Notes: generated by a model not told the origin, from the letters alone. A stretch of 64,000 nt of DNA from Vreelandella olivaria (GCA_004295565.1 AP019416.1:4650001-4714000); one strand, 5' to 3'. Counted from the first letter of the stretch, positions 51,501 through 61,843 are shown. A program made the numbers and translations.

Positions 51501-51637
51501 GCTGCTCTCCTGCTTCGATTATGGCTCACATCCATCGCGCTGATTGCACCTACGGCTTACCTTGCACGGCGCGAAACCGCTACAATAGAGAATACCCTAG
51601 AGAACGAACTGCCACGACGAATGAGACACGCCTATCT

Positions 51638-51844
51638 ATGTCTATCCAGATACGTCTAAACGGTGAACCCCATACGCTGTCCACCGGCCTTACCGCCGCT
51701 GACTTAGTGGAACAGCTGGGCCTGAGTGGTCGTCGTATCGCCGTCGAAATTAACGAAGAGATCGTCCCCCGCAGCCAACACGCCGACACCCAGCTGGTCG
51801 ATGGCGACCACGTTGAAGTTGTCCACGCGATTGGCGGCGGCTAA
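51638..51844 (+). CDS. thiS: Sulfur carrier protein ThiS
   Basis: The 68-residue ubiquitin-like protein [20 protein letters not shown]... ends in the GG tail (HAIGGG) that is adenylated and thiocarboxylated to donate sulfur for the thiazole of thiamine. It lies 10 bp before thiG. No TPP riboswitch was recognised upstream. Confidence 0.95.
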   Translation: MSIQIRLNGEPHTLSTGLTAADLVEQLGLSGRRIAVEINEEIVPRSQHADTQLVDGDHVEVVHAIGGG

Positions 51845-51854
51845 AGGAAACACA

Positions 51855-52595
51855 ATGACCCAACTAACTGATACACCGTTAACCGATACCCCACTAACCA
51901 TCGCTGGGCGCGATTTTCACTCGCGCCTGCTGGTGGGCACAGGCAAGTACAAAGACTTTACCGAAACCGGAGCCGCCATTGCCCAAAGCGGCGCTGAAAT
52001 CGTCACCTTTGCCGTGCGCCGTACCAACTTAGGGCAGGACGCCGAGGCGCCCAACCTGCTGGACGTTATTTCGCCCGATCGCTACACCCTGCTGCCCAAT
52101 ACCGCCGGTTGCTACACCGCCAAAGACGCCGTGCGCACCTGCCGCCTGGCCCGGGAGCTGCTCGACGGTCACAACCTGGTCAAGCTGGAAGTCCTGGGCG
52201 ACGACCACACGCTCTACCCCAACGTGGTCGAGACGCTAAAAGCCGCCGAAACGCTGCTTGCCGATGGCTTTGACGTCATGGTGTACACCAGCGATGACCC
52301 CATTGTGGCACGCGAACTGGAAGCCATGGGCTGCTGCGCCATCATGCCGCTGGGCTCGCTGATTGGCTCTGGTCACGGCATTCAGAACCCTCACAACGTG
52401 CGTTTGATCGTTGAGCAGAGCAAGGTACCGGTATTGGTGGATGCGGGCATTGGCACGGCATCAGATGCGGCCATGGCCATGGAGCTCGGCTGCGACGGCG
52501 TACTGCTCAATACCGCCATTGCCCACGCTCGCGACCCGCTGCGTATGGCCAACGCCATGAAGCTGGCCGTGGAAGCCGGGCGCGATGCGTTTTAG
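51855..52595 (+). CDS. thiG: Thiazole synthase ThiG
   Basis: The TIM-barrel protein has [18 protein letters not shown], the active-site Lys in [31 protein letters not shown] and [18 protein letters not shown]. The ATG at 51855 has AAAGGAAA upstream; the open frame extends back through thiS but that part is a shadow. It builds the thiazole phosphate of thiamine from DXP, dehydroglycine and ThiS thiocarboxylate. The length is 246 residues and it is intact. Confidence 0.96.
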   Translation: MTQLTDTPLTDTPLTIAGRDFHSRLLVGTGKYKDFTETGAAIAQSGAEIVTFAVRRTNLGQDAEAPNLLDVISPDRYTLLPNTAGCYTAKDAVRTCRLARELLDGHNLVKLEVLGDDHTLYPNVVETLKAAETLLADGFDVMVYTSDDPIVARELEAMGCCAIMPLGSLIGSGHGIQNPHNVRLIVEQSKVPVLVDAGIGTASDAAMAMELGCDGVLLNTAIAHARDPLRMANAMKLAVEAGRDAF

Positions 52596-52678
52596 CCGGG
52601 CGTATGCCGCGCCGCCAATCCGCCGACCCCTCTTCACCTTTTGCTGGCCGTATTAACGGTTAATTGATTCGAGACCCC

Positions 52679-53454
52679 ATGACTGAACCCAAAAGCGCCG
52701 CTAACGAAAGCAACGACGCCCCCGAAAACACGGCTGAGACCACCACTCGCCCGGAAAGCTCAGAGGCACCGCTACATCGCCGCGGCATTAAAAGCTACGT
52801 AATCCGCGCGGGCCGCATGACCCAGGCACAAAACCGTGGCTTAGAGGAGATTTGGCCGCGGTTTGGCCTGACCATCGCCGACGGTCGTCAAGACCTGGAC
52901 GCCCTATTTGGCCGCCAGGCGCCGCGGGTAGTGGAAATCGGCTTTGGCATGGGCAACTCGCTGCTTGAGCAGGCCGAAACCCATCCAGATACCGACTTTA
53001 TCGGCATCGAAGTCCACGCCCCAGGGGTCGGTAAGCTATTAGATGAGGTCGACAAGCGCGGTCTGACGAACCTGCGCGTTTACCGCGAAGATGCCCTGGC
53101 GGTGCTTGAGCAGTGCCTTCCCGAATCCTCGCTCACCACGCTGCAGCTGTTCTTCCCCGACCCTTGGCCGAAGAAGAAGCACCACAAACGGCGCATCGTG
53201 CAGCCTGCGTTTGTTGAGCTGATCCGTACGCGCTTGATGCCCGGCGGCACTTTTCATATGGCCACCGACTGGGAAGCCTACGCGGAGTGGATGGCAGAAG
53301 TCATGGAAGCAGCGCCCGGTTATACCAATACCGCCAGTGCGGAAACCGCCCCTATGTACCGCGCCCGGCGTTCCGCCCATTAACCAAGTTTGAAGCCCGC
53401 GGCGAGAAACTCGGCCACGGTGTGTGGGATTTGATATACCGTCGGGAAGCGTAA
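52679..53454 (+). CDS. trmB: tRNA (guanine-N7)-methyltransferase (one frameshift)
   Basis: The SAM-binding motif [16 protein letters not shown] is followed by [15 protein letters not shown] and the TrmB signature [17 protein letters not shown] base is missing near 53368; repair continues [29 protein letters not shown] to a stop at 53452-53454. The N-terminal 35 residues are a polar low-complexity extension. It forms m7G46 in tRNA variable loops. The length is about 258 residues. Confidence 0.92.
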
Positions 53455-53590
53455 ACGTTCTGCCAACTAGATTGACAGAGGGGTTATTGCAGTGTTAGAC
53501 GCTACGGTCAGCATCAACCCTGAGCGGGCGTCTTTCGCATTAACCGAAAATAGTTGTATCAGGACGACTATTAAGTTTAAGCATCTGCTT

Positions 53591-54510
53591 TTAATTATTA
53601 AGCGATATTAAAATACCCATTTGATGCAAGCTATCGATTTCCGCATATATCTCTTCGCAGAAAGATTCAGCCACATTACTTAACGGTTTGTGTTTAGATT
53701 TAAGTAAGGCAATCTCCCACTCAATCGTTGGCTCCATGGGCTTTGATACAACCGCTGTTCCCTGCAGCAGTAGCTCTGCAATGGGATCAATCACTGCGAC
53801 CCCAAGCCCGCGGTCAACTAATGCGCACACCCCTCGCATATGGCGCATTTCAGCGGCGATGTGCCGCTTTATATCCACTGTCTGCATAATGTAATCCACG
53901 CGGGCACGCAGAGGACTATCCGCCATCAGCTCTACGAATGTCTGATTTTGTAAGCTGGTAAGGGCCACCACATCTTGGCTAGCGAGGGGATGCATACGAT
54001 GCATGATGCAGCGCGCCGAGCAGCGTGCAAGACTACTCACCGTTGCCCCATAAGTGTCTGCTTCAAGCGTTATCCCCAGCGCCACATCACAGGTATTGTT
54101 GTCGATCATTTTAAGCAACTCTTGCAGTCCTGCATCGATAACCCGAACGCCTACCTTAGGATGAATCTGCTTAAAGCGCTTAATCACATCGAGTAAAAAG
54201 GTATCGCAAAAAATGGGTTGAGCAGCAACGACGACACTCCCCATTTGGTTATTAGCAATAGCATCCGCGTCTTTTGCGTATCTCGAATACTTGCCATTAA
54301 CCGTAAAACGGACGCGTGGTATAAGAATGCTTCTGACGTTGGCGAAAGCTGATTACGGGCACGTTTGAACAACGCAAAACCCAGCTCCTCCTCCAGCCCC
54401 ATGAGCAAACGACTGACCATTGATTGGCTGATCCCTAACGTTTCTGCAGCCGCTTTTGTGGTGCCATGCTTCATAAAGGCATCAAACGCTTCAATCTCTT
54501 TTATTTTCAT
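53591..54510 (-). CDS. LysR-family regulator of the tct operon (one frameshift)
   Basis: The N-terminal HTH is IEAFDAFMKHGTTKAAAETLGISQSMVSRLLMGLEEE, followed by a LysR effector domain (GSVVVAAQPIFCDTFLLDVIKRFKQIHPKVGVRV). An A is missing near 54271 (DTQK then DADAIANNQ). The length is about 306 residues. It is divergent from tctC with a 240-bp AT-rich gap, so it probably controls uptake of the transported acid. Confidence 0.84.
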
Positions 54511-54752
54511 TATCTTAAACTCGCTTTAGCCGTATTTAACGAATTAACCGGCAGATAAAAACACGCTTTATAAACAACAAGCTTGCAACTTTCGACCTCC
54601 ACTAGAACTAAAACGCATACTAAATTGAATTGTTGCAACAAATTTCATAGCTGTCTATGTTGAAAGTGATTAATCCCATTAATGCTCTTTACTCAGTCCT
54701 TCAATAACAGCTATTCAATAACAGACATGCAACCACCATTGCGGAGACAAGT

Positions 54753-55719
54753 ATGAAACTCACCTTAAGCTTAGCGGCAGCAACGCTGCTCGCTGCCTCC
54801 ACCGCCTATGCTCAGAGCTACCCCTCCGAACCCGTCACGCTGGTAGTCCCTTATGGCCCTGGCGGCGCTTCCGATCTGGCCGGTCGGGCGCTAGCGGAGT
54901 CTGCTCGTGAATATCTAGGTCAGCCTGTCACGGTCGTTAATCAAGCCGGCGCTGGGGGAATGACCGGCGCTCGTGATGTCGTACAGGCTGACCCCGATGG
55001 TTACACCTTGCTATTAGCCCGCGTCGGTATGGCGCTCTCACCAGCGGTCAACGAAAACAGCAGCGTTGACTGGGATGAGTACACCTTTATCAGCCCGCTG
55101 GAAGCCACACCGATGATTCTTGCCGTGGCCGACGACTCACCCTATGAAAGCGTTGAGGATTTGCTGGAGGGCATTGAAAACGACCCTGGCGCGATGAGCT
55201 ATGCCGCCTCCGGAGCCACCGCCATCGATGGCTTTACCGTGCAGTCACTACTGGCTGACGCAGAAATGGATCCGCTGACAGCGGCCACGCTGATTCCCCT
55301 ACCGTGGGGGTGGTGAGCTCGCAACGGCGCTACTGGGTGGGCATGTTGATTTTCTCGCCATCGCTGCTGCTTCGCTAATGCCGCATATTGAGAGCGGTGA
55401 TATGCGCCCGTTAATGGTGTTCTCACCCGAGCGCATGGAAGCACTCCCAGACGTGCCGACTGCTGAAGAGTTGGGTTATGAGCTAGCTGGGCAAGTGATT
55501 GGTTGGAGCGCGCTGTATGGCCCGCCAGATCTACCTGAAGAAGTGGTTAACACTTGGACTGACGTGATGGAGCAGGTGTCTGAGGATGAGACATGGCTCA
55601 GCCGTGCTGATGATCGTGGCTCAATTTCCACCATCGGTAGCGTCGATATGGAGACCTACGCAAAAGAGCAGTACGAGTTTTATCGCACCTTAGCAGAACA
55701 GTTTGGCTATCTGGAGTGA
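54753..55719 (+). CDS. tctC: Tripartite tricarboxylate transporter binding protein TctC type (one frameshift)
   Basis: A signal peptide (MKLTLSLAAATLLAASTAYA) precedes the Bug-family domain YPSEPVTLVVPYGPGGASDLAGRALAE and NQAGAGGMTGARDVVQADPDGYTLL. An extra C near 55300 shifts the frame; removal gives TLIPYRGGGELATALLGGHVDFL. The length is about 321 residues. It captures a carboxylate in the periplasm for TctAB. The substrate may be an N-acyl amino acid in view of the deacylase downstream. Confidence 0.87.
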
Positions 55720-55775
55720 GTCAGCGTTAAGCACACTGTTGTCACTGCCTACATCATTGCATCACTGGAGGGGAC

Positions 55776-56278
55776 ATGGGTATAACACGCGGTTTAGTTA
55801 TCACAGTGCTGTTCGGTATCGTTCTGTTTCTACTGATACCCGCCTATGTGCCCCGCCCGCGCTTTATTCCCGGGTTTGCGCCACCGCCTGATATGTGGCC
55901 ACGCACGGTTTCCATGCTCGGCATGGCACTGGGCATACTGCTCGTAGGGCTGTCTTGTTCACGTAAAACCGAAGCTATCGCCGACCCTGAAGACGCCCGC
56001 TCAATACGTGGCGATACGCCGCTTGCCACACTACTCACGCGCTTCGGTTGGACGGTACTGGCCTTTGCACTTTTTATTGGCTCAGTGATGCTGCTTGGTT
56101 TTTGCTATCGAGCATCCTGCTGCTAATGGCGATGTTGATATTGACGGGTTATTGGCGCCACAAAGTGGTAGCCGTCACTGTTGCCGTAGTACTACCACTG
56201 GTTCTCTACCTGTTTTTCTCCAGCGCACTCAATACGCGTTTCCCTGTCGGCAGCCTTTTCAAGGCGATCGGTATTTAA
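55776..56278 (+). CDS. tctB: Tripartite tricarboxylate transporter small membrane protein TctB type (one frameshift)
   Basis: A four-helix membrane protein of about 167 residues starting MGITRGLVITVLFGIVLFLL, with GGAGGGG before the ATG. A T is missing near 56100; repair joins VMLLGFL to LSSILLLMAMLILTGYWRH. The size and position between TctC and TctA identify it; sequence conservation in the family is low. Confidence 0.82.
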
Positions 56279-56302
56279 CCTACCGCGTATAGGATTACCA
56301 CT

Positions 56303-57776
56303 ATGCTCAACGACCTGCTGGTTGCCTTCCAGGCGGTTGCCACTCTTGAGAATTTTTTGATCATGGCCGCCGGTATTTGGGGTGGCGTGATTATCGGCGC
56401 CATTCCCGGCATGACCGGCACCATGGCGGTGACCCTGGCGCTGCCCTTTACGTTTTATATGCAGCCGATCCCGAGTATTTTACTGCTCGTTGCGCTCTAC
56501 AAAGGCTCAACCTACGGCGGCTCGGTATCCGCAATATTGATCAAGACGCCAGGCACCGCGTCGGCTGCCTGCACCACCCTTGACGGCTACCCGTTGGCCC
56601 AACAGGGCAAGGCAGGCAAAGCCCTTAACATGGCGCTCTACTCGTCCTGTACCGGGGATTTTATCTCCAACCTCTCGCTGATTTTTTATTGCCGCACCGC
56701 TGGCGCTCCTCGCGTTACGGATTGGGCCACCCGAATACTTTATGCTGATGATATTCGCGCTCACTACCGTGGCTGGGGTGTCAGGGCGTTCGCTGCTGCT
56801 TGGGCTGGTATCAGCCTGCTTAGGGCTCCTGTTAGCCACCGTGGGCGAAGATATGTACGGCTCGTTCCGCTTCGACCTCACCGTAGATATGCAGAGCGGT
56901 CTTGCCGTGGCGCCCGTGCTCATTGGTCTGTTTGCGATTCCTGAGCTGCTTAAAATTATTGTTTTTCGTCACAACCAAAGCCATAAGCCCATGCAGTTGG
57001 GCGATAACCGCGTAACGCGGGATGAGCTGCGCCGATCCTTAAAGGCAATGCTCAAAGGCAGCATGATTGGCGTGGTGATGGGGGCTATTCCCGGCATTGG
57101 CCCCTCGGCAGCGGCGTTCTCCTCTTACGGGGAAGCACAGCGTAGCTCAAAGAACCGCGAGAACTTTGGCAAGGGCGAACTGGAAGGAATCGCGGCATCC
57201 GAGTCCGCCAATAATGGTTGCTGTGGCTCCACCATGATCCCGCTGTTAGCGCTGGGCGTGCCGGGCGATGTGATTACCGGCGTGATGCTGGGTGCCTTTA
57301 TGATTCACGGTATGACCCCAGGCCCCATGCTGTTTGAGAACAACCTTCATGAGGTTTACATGCTGTTTATTGGCATGCTGTTCTCCTCTGTTCTGCTGTT
57401 TGGGGCTGGCAAAGCAACGATGCGCTTTTTCTCGCATATCTCGCGAATTCCCCCCGGCCTAATGGCGCCTATCGTGCTTGCGCTATGCGTCTTCGGTATT
57501 TTTTCGATCTCCAACAGTATGTATGACGTCATCGTACTGCTGGCGATGGGCATATTTGGCTTTTTCATGTTCCTGTTCGCCATCCCCGCCGCCCCCTTTT
57601 TAATCGCCTTCATTCTTGGCCCAATGCTGGAAGAGAACCTGCGTCGCGCACTAGCGCTCTCACGCGGTGATCCCAGCATCCTGGTGTCGTCGCCGATCAC
57701 CTGGCTATTCGCCTCGTTGGCGATATTTGTGGTGGTGGTGACGATTCGTCAGCAACTTAAGAAAGCCAAGGCCTGA
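56303..57776 (+). CDS. tctA: Tripartite tricarboxylate transporter large membrane protein TctA type (one frameshift)
   Basis: The large permease has the family motifs GVIIGAIPGMTGTMAVTLALPFT, YGGSVSAILIKTPGTASAACTTLDGYPLA and, in the second half, GAIPGIGPSAAAFSSYGEAQRSSKN. An extra T near 56685 shifts the frame; removal gives LIFIAAPLALLALRIGPPEYFML. The length is about 490 residues. It carries out sodium- or proton-coupled uptake. Confidence 0.9.
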
Positions 57777-57811
57777 GCCAAAGATTCCCTTATTGCCAAG
57801 GATTTAACGCT

Positions 57812-58999
57812 ATGCAAGCTAGTGCTACGCCTAACGCTCACCCGCAGTTGAAAGACGCGGTCTCGCACCTCGCAGACCTGATCGCTTACGACACAACCAG
57901 TGCGTACTCCAACCTTGAACTTATTCAGCATATGGAGGAGTACTTTGCCAGTCTGGGCGCTGAGGTAGCGGTGCTACCCGATGAGAGCGGCGAAAAGGCC
58001 AATTTAGTCGCCCGGCTAGGCCCAGCAGACGTACCTGGCATCGTCCTCTCAGGCCATACCGACGTCGTCCCCGCCAATCCGAAGAACTGGCAAAGCAACC
58101 CTTTCAAACTGGAGCAGCGCGACAGTCGCTTGTTTGGGCGTGGCACCTGCGATATGAAAGGCTTTGCAGCCTGCGTTATGGCAGCTACACCGGTGTTTGC
58201 CAGCGGCGAGCTACAGCGCCCGTTCTATTTCTGCTTCTCTCATGATGAGGAAGTGGGTTGCCTGGGTGCTCCCGCTATCGCACGCTACCTAGCCAAGCTC
58301 AAGGTGCCACCGGCACTGGCCATTATCGGCGAACCCAGCGAAATGAAGCTGATCAACGGTCAGAAAGGCAAGATCGCGATGCGGGTCACGGTGCGCGGTG
58401 AAGGGGGCCACTCATCGTTTTCACCCCAGCATGTTAATGCGGTGGAGTATGCCTCGCGGATCATCACCATGATCACCGAACGATCACGACGATATGAGCA
58501 AGAAGGCCCTTTCGACCACGACTTTACCGTTCCCCACGCCACAGCGTTGACCACCATGATAGAAGGCGGTGTGGCGACCAACGTGACCCCTGATACCTGC
58601 AGCTTTATCTTTGAGCTACGCAGCATTGATCAGGAAGCAGCCGCCACGGACATTCAAGCACTGATCCGCGATATAGAGGCTGCCCTACTCCCCGAAATGC
58701 AGCGCCAATCAGCCGATTCCGCCATTGAGTGGCAAGAGCTATTTGCCTACCCCGCCATGGGCGATGCCACCGACAGCGATATGTTCAAAAAGCTTGAAAC
58801 CATTCTTCCCGAGCGTGGTGGCAAGGTCTCTTATGGGTCTGAAGGTGGGGTTTTCGAGATCGATGGCGACATCCCCTCGGTAATTCTTGGGCCCGGCTCT
58901 ATTCGCCAGGCCCATAAGCCCGATGAGTTTATTGAAATTGATCAACTCAGCCAGTGCCTAGCATTCTTGGATGACTTAAATGCTTGGATGAAACGCTAA
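57812..58999 (+). CDS. M20-family deacylase, acetylornithine deacetylase-like
   Basis: The 395-residue enzyme has the metal-site motifs LSGHTDVVPA, GRGTCDMKGFAACV, SHDEEVGCLGA and a C-terminal His in GPGSIRQAHKPDEFIEID, the ArgE/DapE pattern. It is the last gene after tctCBA and most likely hydrolyses the imported compound. A biosynthetic ArgE role is possible but less likely here. It is intact. Confidence 0.87.
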   Translation: MQASATPNAHPQLKDAVSHLADLIAYDTTSAYSNLELIQHMEEYFASLGAEVAVLPDESGEKANLVARLGPADVPGIVLSGHTDVVPANPKNWQSNPFKLEQRDSRLFGRGTCDMKGFAACVMAATPVFASGELQRPFYFCFSHDEEVGCLGAPAIARYLAKLKVPPALAIIGEPSEMKLINGQKGKIAMRVTVRGEGGHSSFSPQHVNAVEYASRIITMITERSRRYEQEGPFDHDFTVPHATALTTMIEGGVATNVTPDTCSFIFELRSIDQEAAATDIQALIRDIEAALLPEMQRQSADSAIEWQELFAYPAMGDATDSDMFKKLETILPERGGKVSYGSEGGVFEIDGDIPSVILGPGSIRQAHKPDEFIEIDQLSQCLAFLDDLNAWMKR

Positions 59000-59021
59000 C
59001 GCCCCCATGAGTGAAGGTGAG

Positions 59022-60012
59022 TTATGGGGCAGTCACTCTATGAAGGGTTCCGTTACCGCGTTCAAAAGCGTCAATATTAGCCAACGTCGTCTCGGCGATA
59101 TTGGTCAACGCCTCGACGGTGAAGAAAGCCTGGTGACCGGTAATCAGCACATTATGGAAGGTGGTTAGGCGCATAAACTGATCATCGTCGATCACGCCAT
59201 GAGACAAGTCTTCAAAGAACAGCTGCTCTTCCTCTTCATAGACATCCAGCCCCAAGCGGCCGATTTTGCCGCTTTTCAGGCCTGCTATAACGGCTTGGGT
59301 ATCGACCACCCTTCCACGGCCGGTATTGATCAGCATGACGCCTTCCTTCATTTGCGCGATGGCATCGGCATCAATCAAATGGTGAGTCTCAGGCGTCAAC
59401 GGGCAGTGCAGCGAGATAATGTCGGCGCTGGCAAACAGCGCTGCTAGCGGCACGTACTCAACAAAGGGTTTAGCATCCGGGCTGGGAAACGGATCGCTGG
59501 CTACTACCCGGCAACCAAAGCCGTGCATAATATCGGCAAAAATCAGCCCGATATGCCCAGTTCCAATAATGCCGACCGTTTTACCGTACAGGTCGAACCC
59601 CAGCAGGCCATCCAGGGCAAAATTGCCCTCCCGCACGGTTGTAAGCGCGATAAGTCATGCGGTTCAGGCTTAGTACGAGCGCCACCGCATGCTCGGCAAC
59701 CGCATGGGGTGAATAGGCGGGTACCCGCGCAACCGTTATGCCTAACCGTTCAGCGGCAACCAAATCGACATGATTAAAGCCCGCTGAACGTAGCGCTACC
59801 AATGTTGTGCCGCCATCATGCAGTTGCTCTAACACGGCGGCATCAAGGCAGTCATTCACGAAGGCGCAAACCGCGTCAAAACCGTTGGCTAAGGTCGCCG
59901 TGTCTTCAGTTAAACGCGCCTCAAAAAAGCTTAAGTGGTGGCGTTGCCCCGAGTTGGCGCGTGTAAGAAAAGTGCGGTCGTAGGGTTTAGCACTAAACAC
60001 GGCGATGCGCAT
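59022..60012 (-). CDS. D-2-hydroxyacid dehydrogenase, LdhA-like (one frameshift)
   Basis: The start is [16 protein letters not shown]. The NAD motif is [17 protein letters not shown]; the catalytic residues are Arg in [11 protein letters not shown], Glu in [13 protein letters not shown] and His in [12 protein letters not shown] break near 59640 separates YRAYN from [10 protein letters not shown]. The length is about 329 residues and matches fermentative D-lactate dehydrogenases (short, cytosolic, NAD-linked). It converges on the tct operon's last gene. Confidence 0.88.
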
Positions 60013-60017
60013 GGGCT

Positions 60018-60928
60018 TTACTCGTTGAGCGGTTTTAGCGGCTCCCAATCCGAACGATTGGCCAGAAACTCAGGCCTGGGCCGGTTACCGCAGTAAGGGT
60101 CGTGCAGCGTGTTTTCAACACTGTTGTAAACAAAGAACAGATTACTTCTCGGCCAGCAAGACATATTGATATTTGAGCCGTGCATGGTGTTGCATTCAAA
60201 AATCACCAGCGATCCGGCAGGCCCCTTAGGCGCTTCGATATCGTTTTCTAACATGAGCTCGCGGAGGCTACTGGCTGGGGGCACGCCCACCTCTTGGCTT
60301 TTTAGTGATTCTTTATAGTTATTTTCCGGCGTTCGTCCCACACAGGGAACAAAATAATGATGCGAGCCGGGGATCAACATGAGTGGCCCATTAAATTCAC
60401 CGTTGTCAGTGAGTACGATGGAGCAACTTAACGCACGCATACGTGGCATGCCATCTTCGCTATGCCATGTTTCAAAGTCGGAGTGCCACTCAAACCCTTT
60501 GCCTTTGAAACCTGGCTTATAGTTAATCCGTGATTGATGGATATACACATCGCTGCCCAGCAACTGCTTAACCATCGCCAATAGCTTGGGATCCTGGGTC
60601 AATCGCTGAAAGCGTTTTGAAACATCATGGATGCCGAAAATGGTGCGAATCTCTTCACGCCCAGGTTCAAGAATAGTGCCTTCTGAGAGTTTCAGATCAG
60701 CATCGTCTTCATACTCGCGCAGTTCTTTAAGAAAAACCTGCATATCATCAGCGTCAAAAATCCTTCAAACGACAGAAATCCCTTTCTTTCGTACTCATCA
60801 ATTTCTGATTTGCTTAAGGGGCCATCCGCAAGCTGTGACTCATCGCCATATACCACTGGATCAATGCGTTCAAACATTCCCAACTTTCGTTCCAAGCGAG
60901 TCGGGAAAAGATCTTGTGTATCGCTCAT
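60018..60928 (-). CDS. ectD: Ectoine hydroxylase (one frameshift)
   Basis: The non-haem iron, 2-oxoglutarate-dependent enzyme carries the EctD signature [20 protein letters not shown] with the HxD metal ligands, and the distal His in [14 protein letters not shown] is missing near 60752 (FLT then [16 protein letters not shown]). The start has GGAGGAG upstream. The length is about 303 residues. It converts ectoine to 5-hydroxyectoine for osmotic and heat protection. ectABC is not in this window, the usual situation in halomonads. Confidence 0.93.
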
Positions 60929-61130
60929 AGCAAACTCCTCCGTTAGTGTGCTTATTAATAAACGCCTTTAAACGCTACCTATAAAACGTAGACGCCAAAG
61001 CGCCCTCAAGCAATGACGCATGTCGTCCTGCGTCGCTGCAGCGGTCTTTGTATTAAAAATATAAACAGCTAAGCGTATAAAAGTAGCCAAAAAGCGGTAA
61101 GTGTAGAGAGCGGGGAAGGTTAGTAGACGC

Positions 61131-61263
61131 AAAGAAAAGCCGCTCCAGTGGAGCGGCAAAAAGACCGTGACTAGCAATGAGAGGGAGAAACCATGACAGG
61201 AAACTGGCGCTGATTCTTAAATCAACAGCTGTCGTGGTTGCCAGTGTCTCATCAAACGTCGGC
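61131..61263 (-). ncRNA. Predicted Fur-controlled small RNA, copy 1
   Basis: About 133 nt, from the inferred start 7 nt below the -10 box to the end of the U tract. The 5' part is variable. A 47-nt core (61163-61209) is CU-rich and unstructured and contains CUCUCAUUGCU. The 3' end is a 9-bp hairpin GCCGCTCCA/TGGAGCGGC followed by TTTTCTTT, a proper terminator on this strand. The element order promoter, core, terminator is repeated twice more to the right. Confidence 0.6.
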
Positions 61264-61269
61264 AACTAC

Positions 61270-61299
61270 ACTGTAATAGTTCTCATTTACCCAATCAAT
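61270..61299 (-). promoter_or_regulatory. Sigma-70 promoter with overlapping Fur box, sRNA copy 1
   Basis: -35 TTGATT, 17-bp spacer, -10 TACAGT. The spacer and -10 contain AAATGAGAACTATTAC, which on alignment fits 12 of 19 positions of the Fur consensus. An AT-rich stretch lies upstream. Confidence 0.6.
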
Positions 61300-61390
61300 A
61301 CAAATACGAATATTTTTTATTAACGTTTGCCGATGGCAACGTTCACAGCCACGCCCGCACCCTCAAGAGATTACAAAAGATAGGCACCCA

Positions 61391-61509
61391 TAAAGAAAGC
61401 CGCTCCAATGGAGCGGCAAAAAAGACCGTGACTAGCAATGAGAGGGAGAAACCATGACAGGAAACTGGCGGTTTCTGTCGTGGTTGCCAGCGTCTCATTA
61501 AACGCTGAC
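61391..61509 (-). ncRNA. Predicted Fur-controlled small RNA, copy 2
   Basis: About 119 nt with the same core (61424-61470, identical to copy 1) and terminator hairpin (61399-61417). The region between the conserved 5' block and the core is 15 nt shorter than in the other copies. Confidence 0.6.
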
Positions 61510-61515
61510 AACCAC

Positions 61516-61544
61516 ACTGTAATAGTTCTCATTTACCACGTCAA
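61516..61544 (-). promoter_or_regulatory. Sigma-70 promoter with overlapping Fur box, sRNA copy 2
   Basis: -35 TTGACG, 17-bp spacer, -10 TACAGT, with the same AAATGAGAACTATTAC Fur-like site at 61518-61536. Confidence 0.6.
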
Positions 61545-61631
61545 TACAAATACGAATATTTTTTATTACCGTTTGTCGAAAGCTAACACCGCAATCGCCC
61601 CCACAGGAGGTGAATAAAAAATGGGTACACA

Positions 61632-61766
61632 TAAAGAAAAGCCGCTCCAATGGAGCGGCAAAAAAGACCGTGACTAGCAATGAGAGGGAGAAACCATGAC
61701 AGAAAACTGGCGATGAATGTTTGCCAAGCAGCTGTCGTGGTTGCCAACGTCTCATCAAACGCTGAC
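61632..61766 (-). ncRNA. Predicted Fur-controlled small RNA, copy 3
   Basis: About 135 nt; the core (61666-61712) has one difference from the other copies, and the terminator hairpin lies at 61641-61659 followed by TTTTCTTT. This is the copy nearest the AEC transporter gene and the first in the direction of transcription. Confidence 0.6.
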
Positions 61767-61772
61767 AATTTC

Positions 61773-61801
61773 ACTGTAATAGTTCTCATTTACCACGTCA
61801 A
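61773..61801 (-). promoter_or_regulatory. Sigma-70 promoter with overlapping Fur box, sRNA copy 3
   Basis: -35 TTGACG, 17-bp spacer, -10 TACAGT, and the Fur-like site at 61775-61793, identical to those of the other copies. Confidence 0.6.
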
Positions 61802-61843
61802 CACAAATACGAATATTTTTTATTTAGTTTTCCCAGTCTCACG

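Larger units (their letters stand above)
61131..61825. repeat. Triple direct repeat (units of 240-260 bp)
   Basis: Three tandem copies share a hairpin (61139, 61399, 61641), a 47-nt core that differs by at most one base, a second conserved block and an AT-rich right end. Spacer lengths differ between copies. Divergence outside the core together with strict conservation inside argues for selection on the core and promoter. Confidence 0.9.

Noticed and set aside
51501-51637. TPP riboswitch before thiS
   Set aside because: The thi-box words (CTGAGA and the ACCTGATCTGGATAATGCC-like segment) are not present in the leader.
61187-61210. Plus-strand mini-ORFs (MTGNWR and longer form in copy 2) preceded by GAGGGAG in each repeat
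   Set aside because: A good Shine-Dalgarno-like word is present, but it is simply the complement of the CU-rich core, lengths differ between copies, and no plus-strand promoter or downstream gene explains a leader peptide.
61498-61789. Minus-strand reading frames across the triple repeat that share the hydrophobic peptide FLSWFLPLIASHGLF (possible type I toxin)
   Set aside because: The frame persists through the repeats, but its only ATG lies in the promoter/Fur site upstream of the inferred transcript start, copy 1 has an early stop, and no ribosome-binding site is present. The RNA-level features explain the conservation better.
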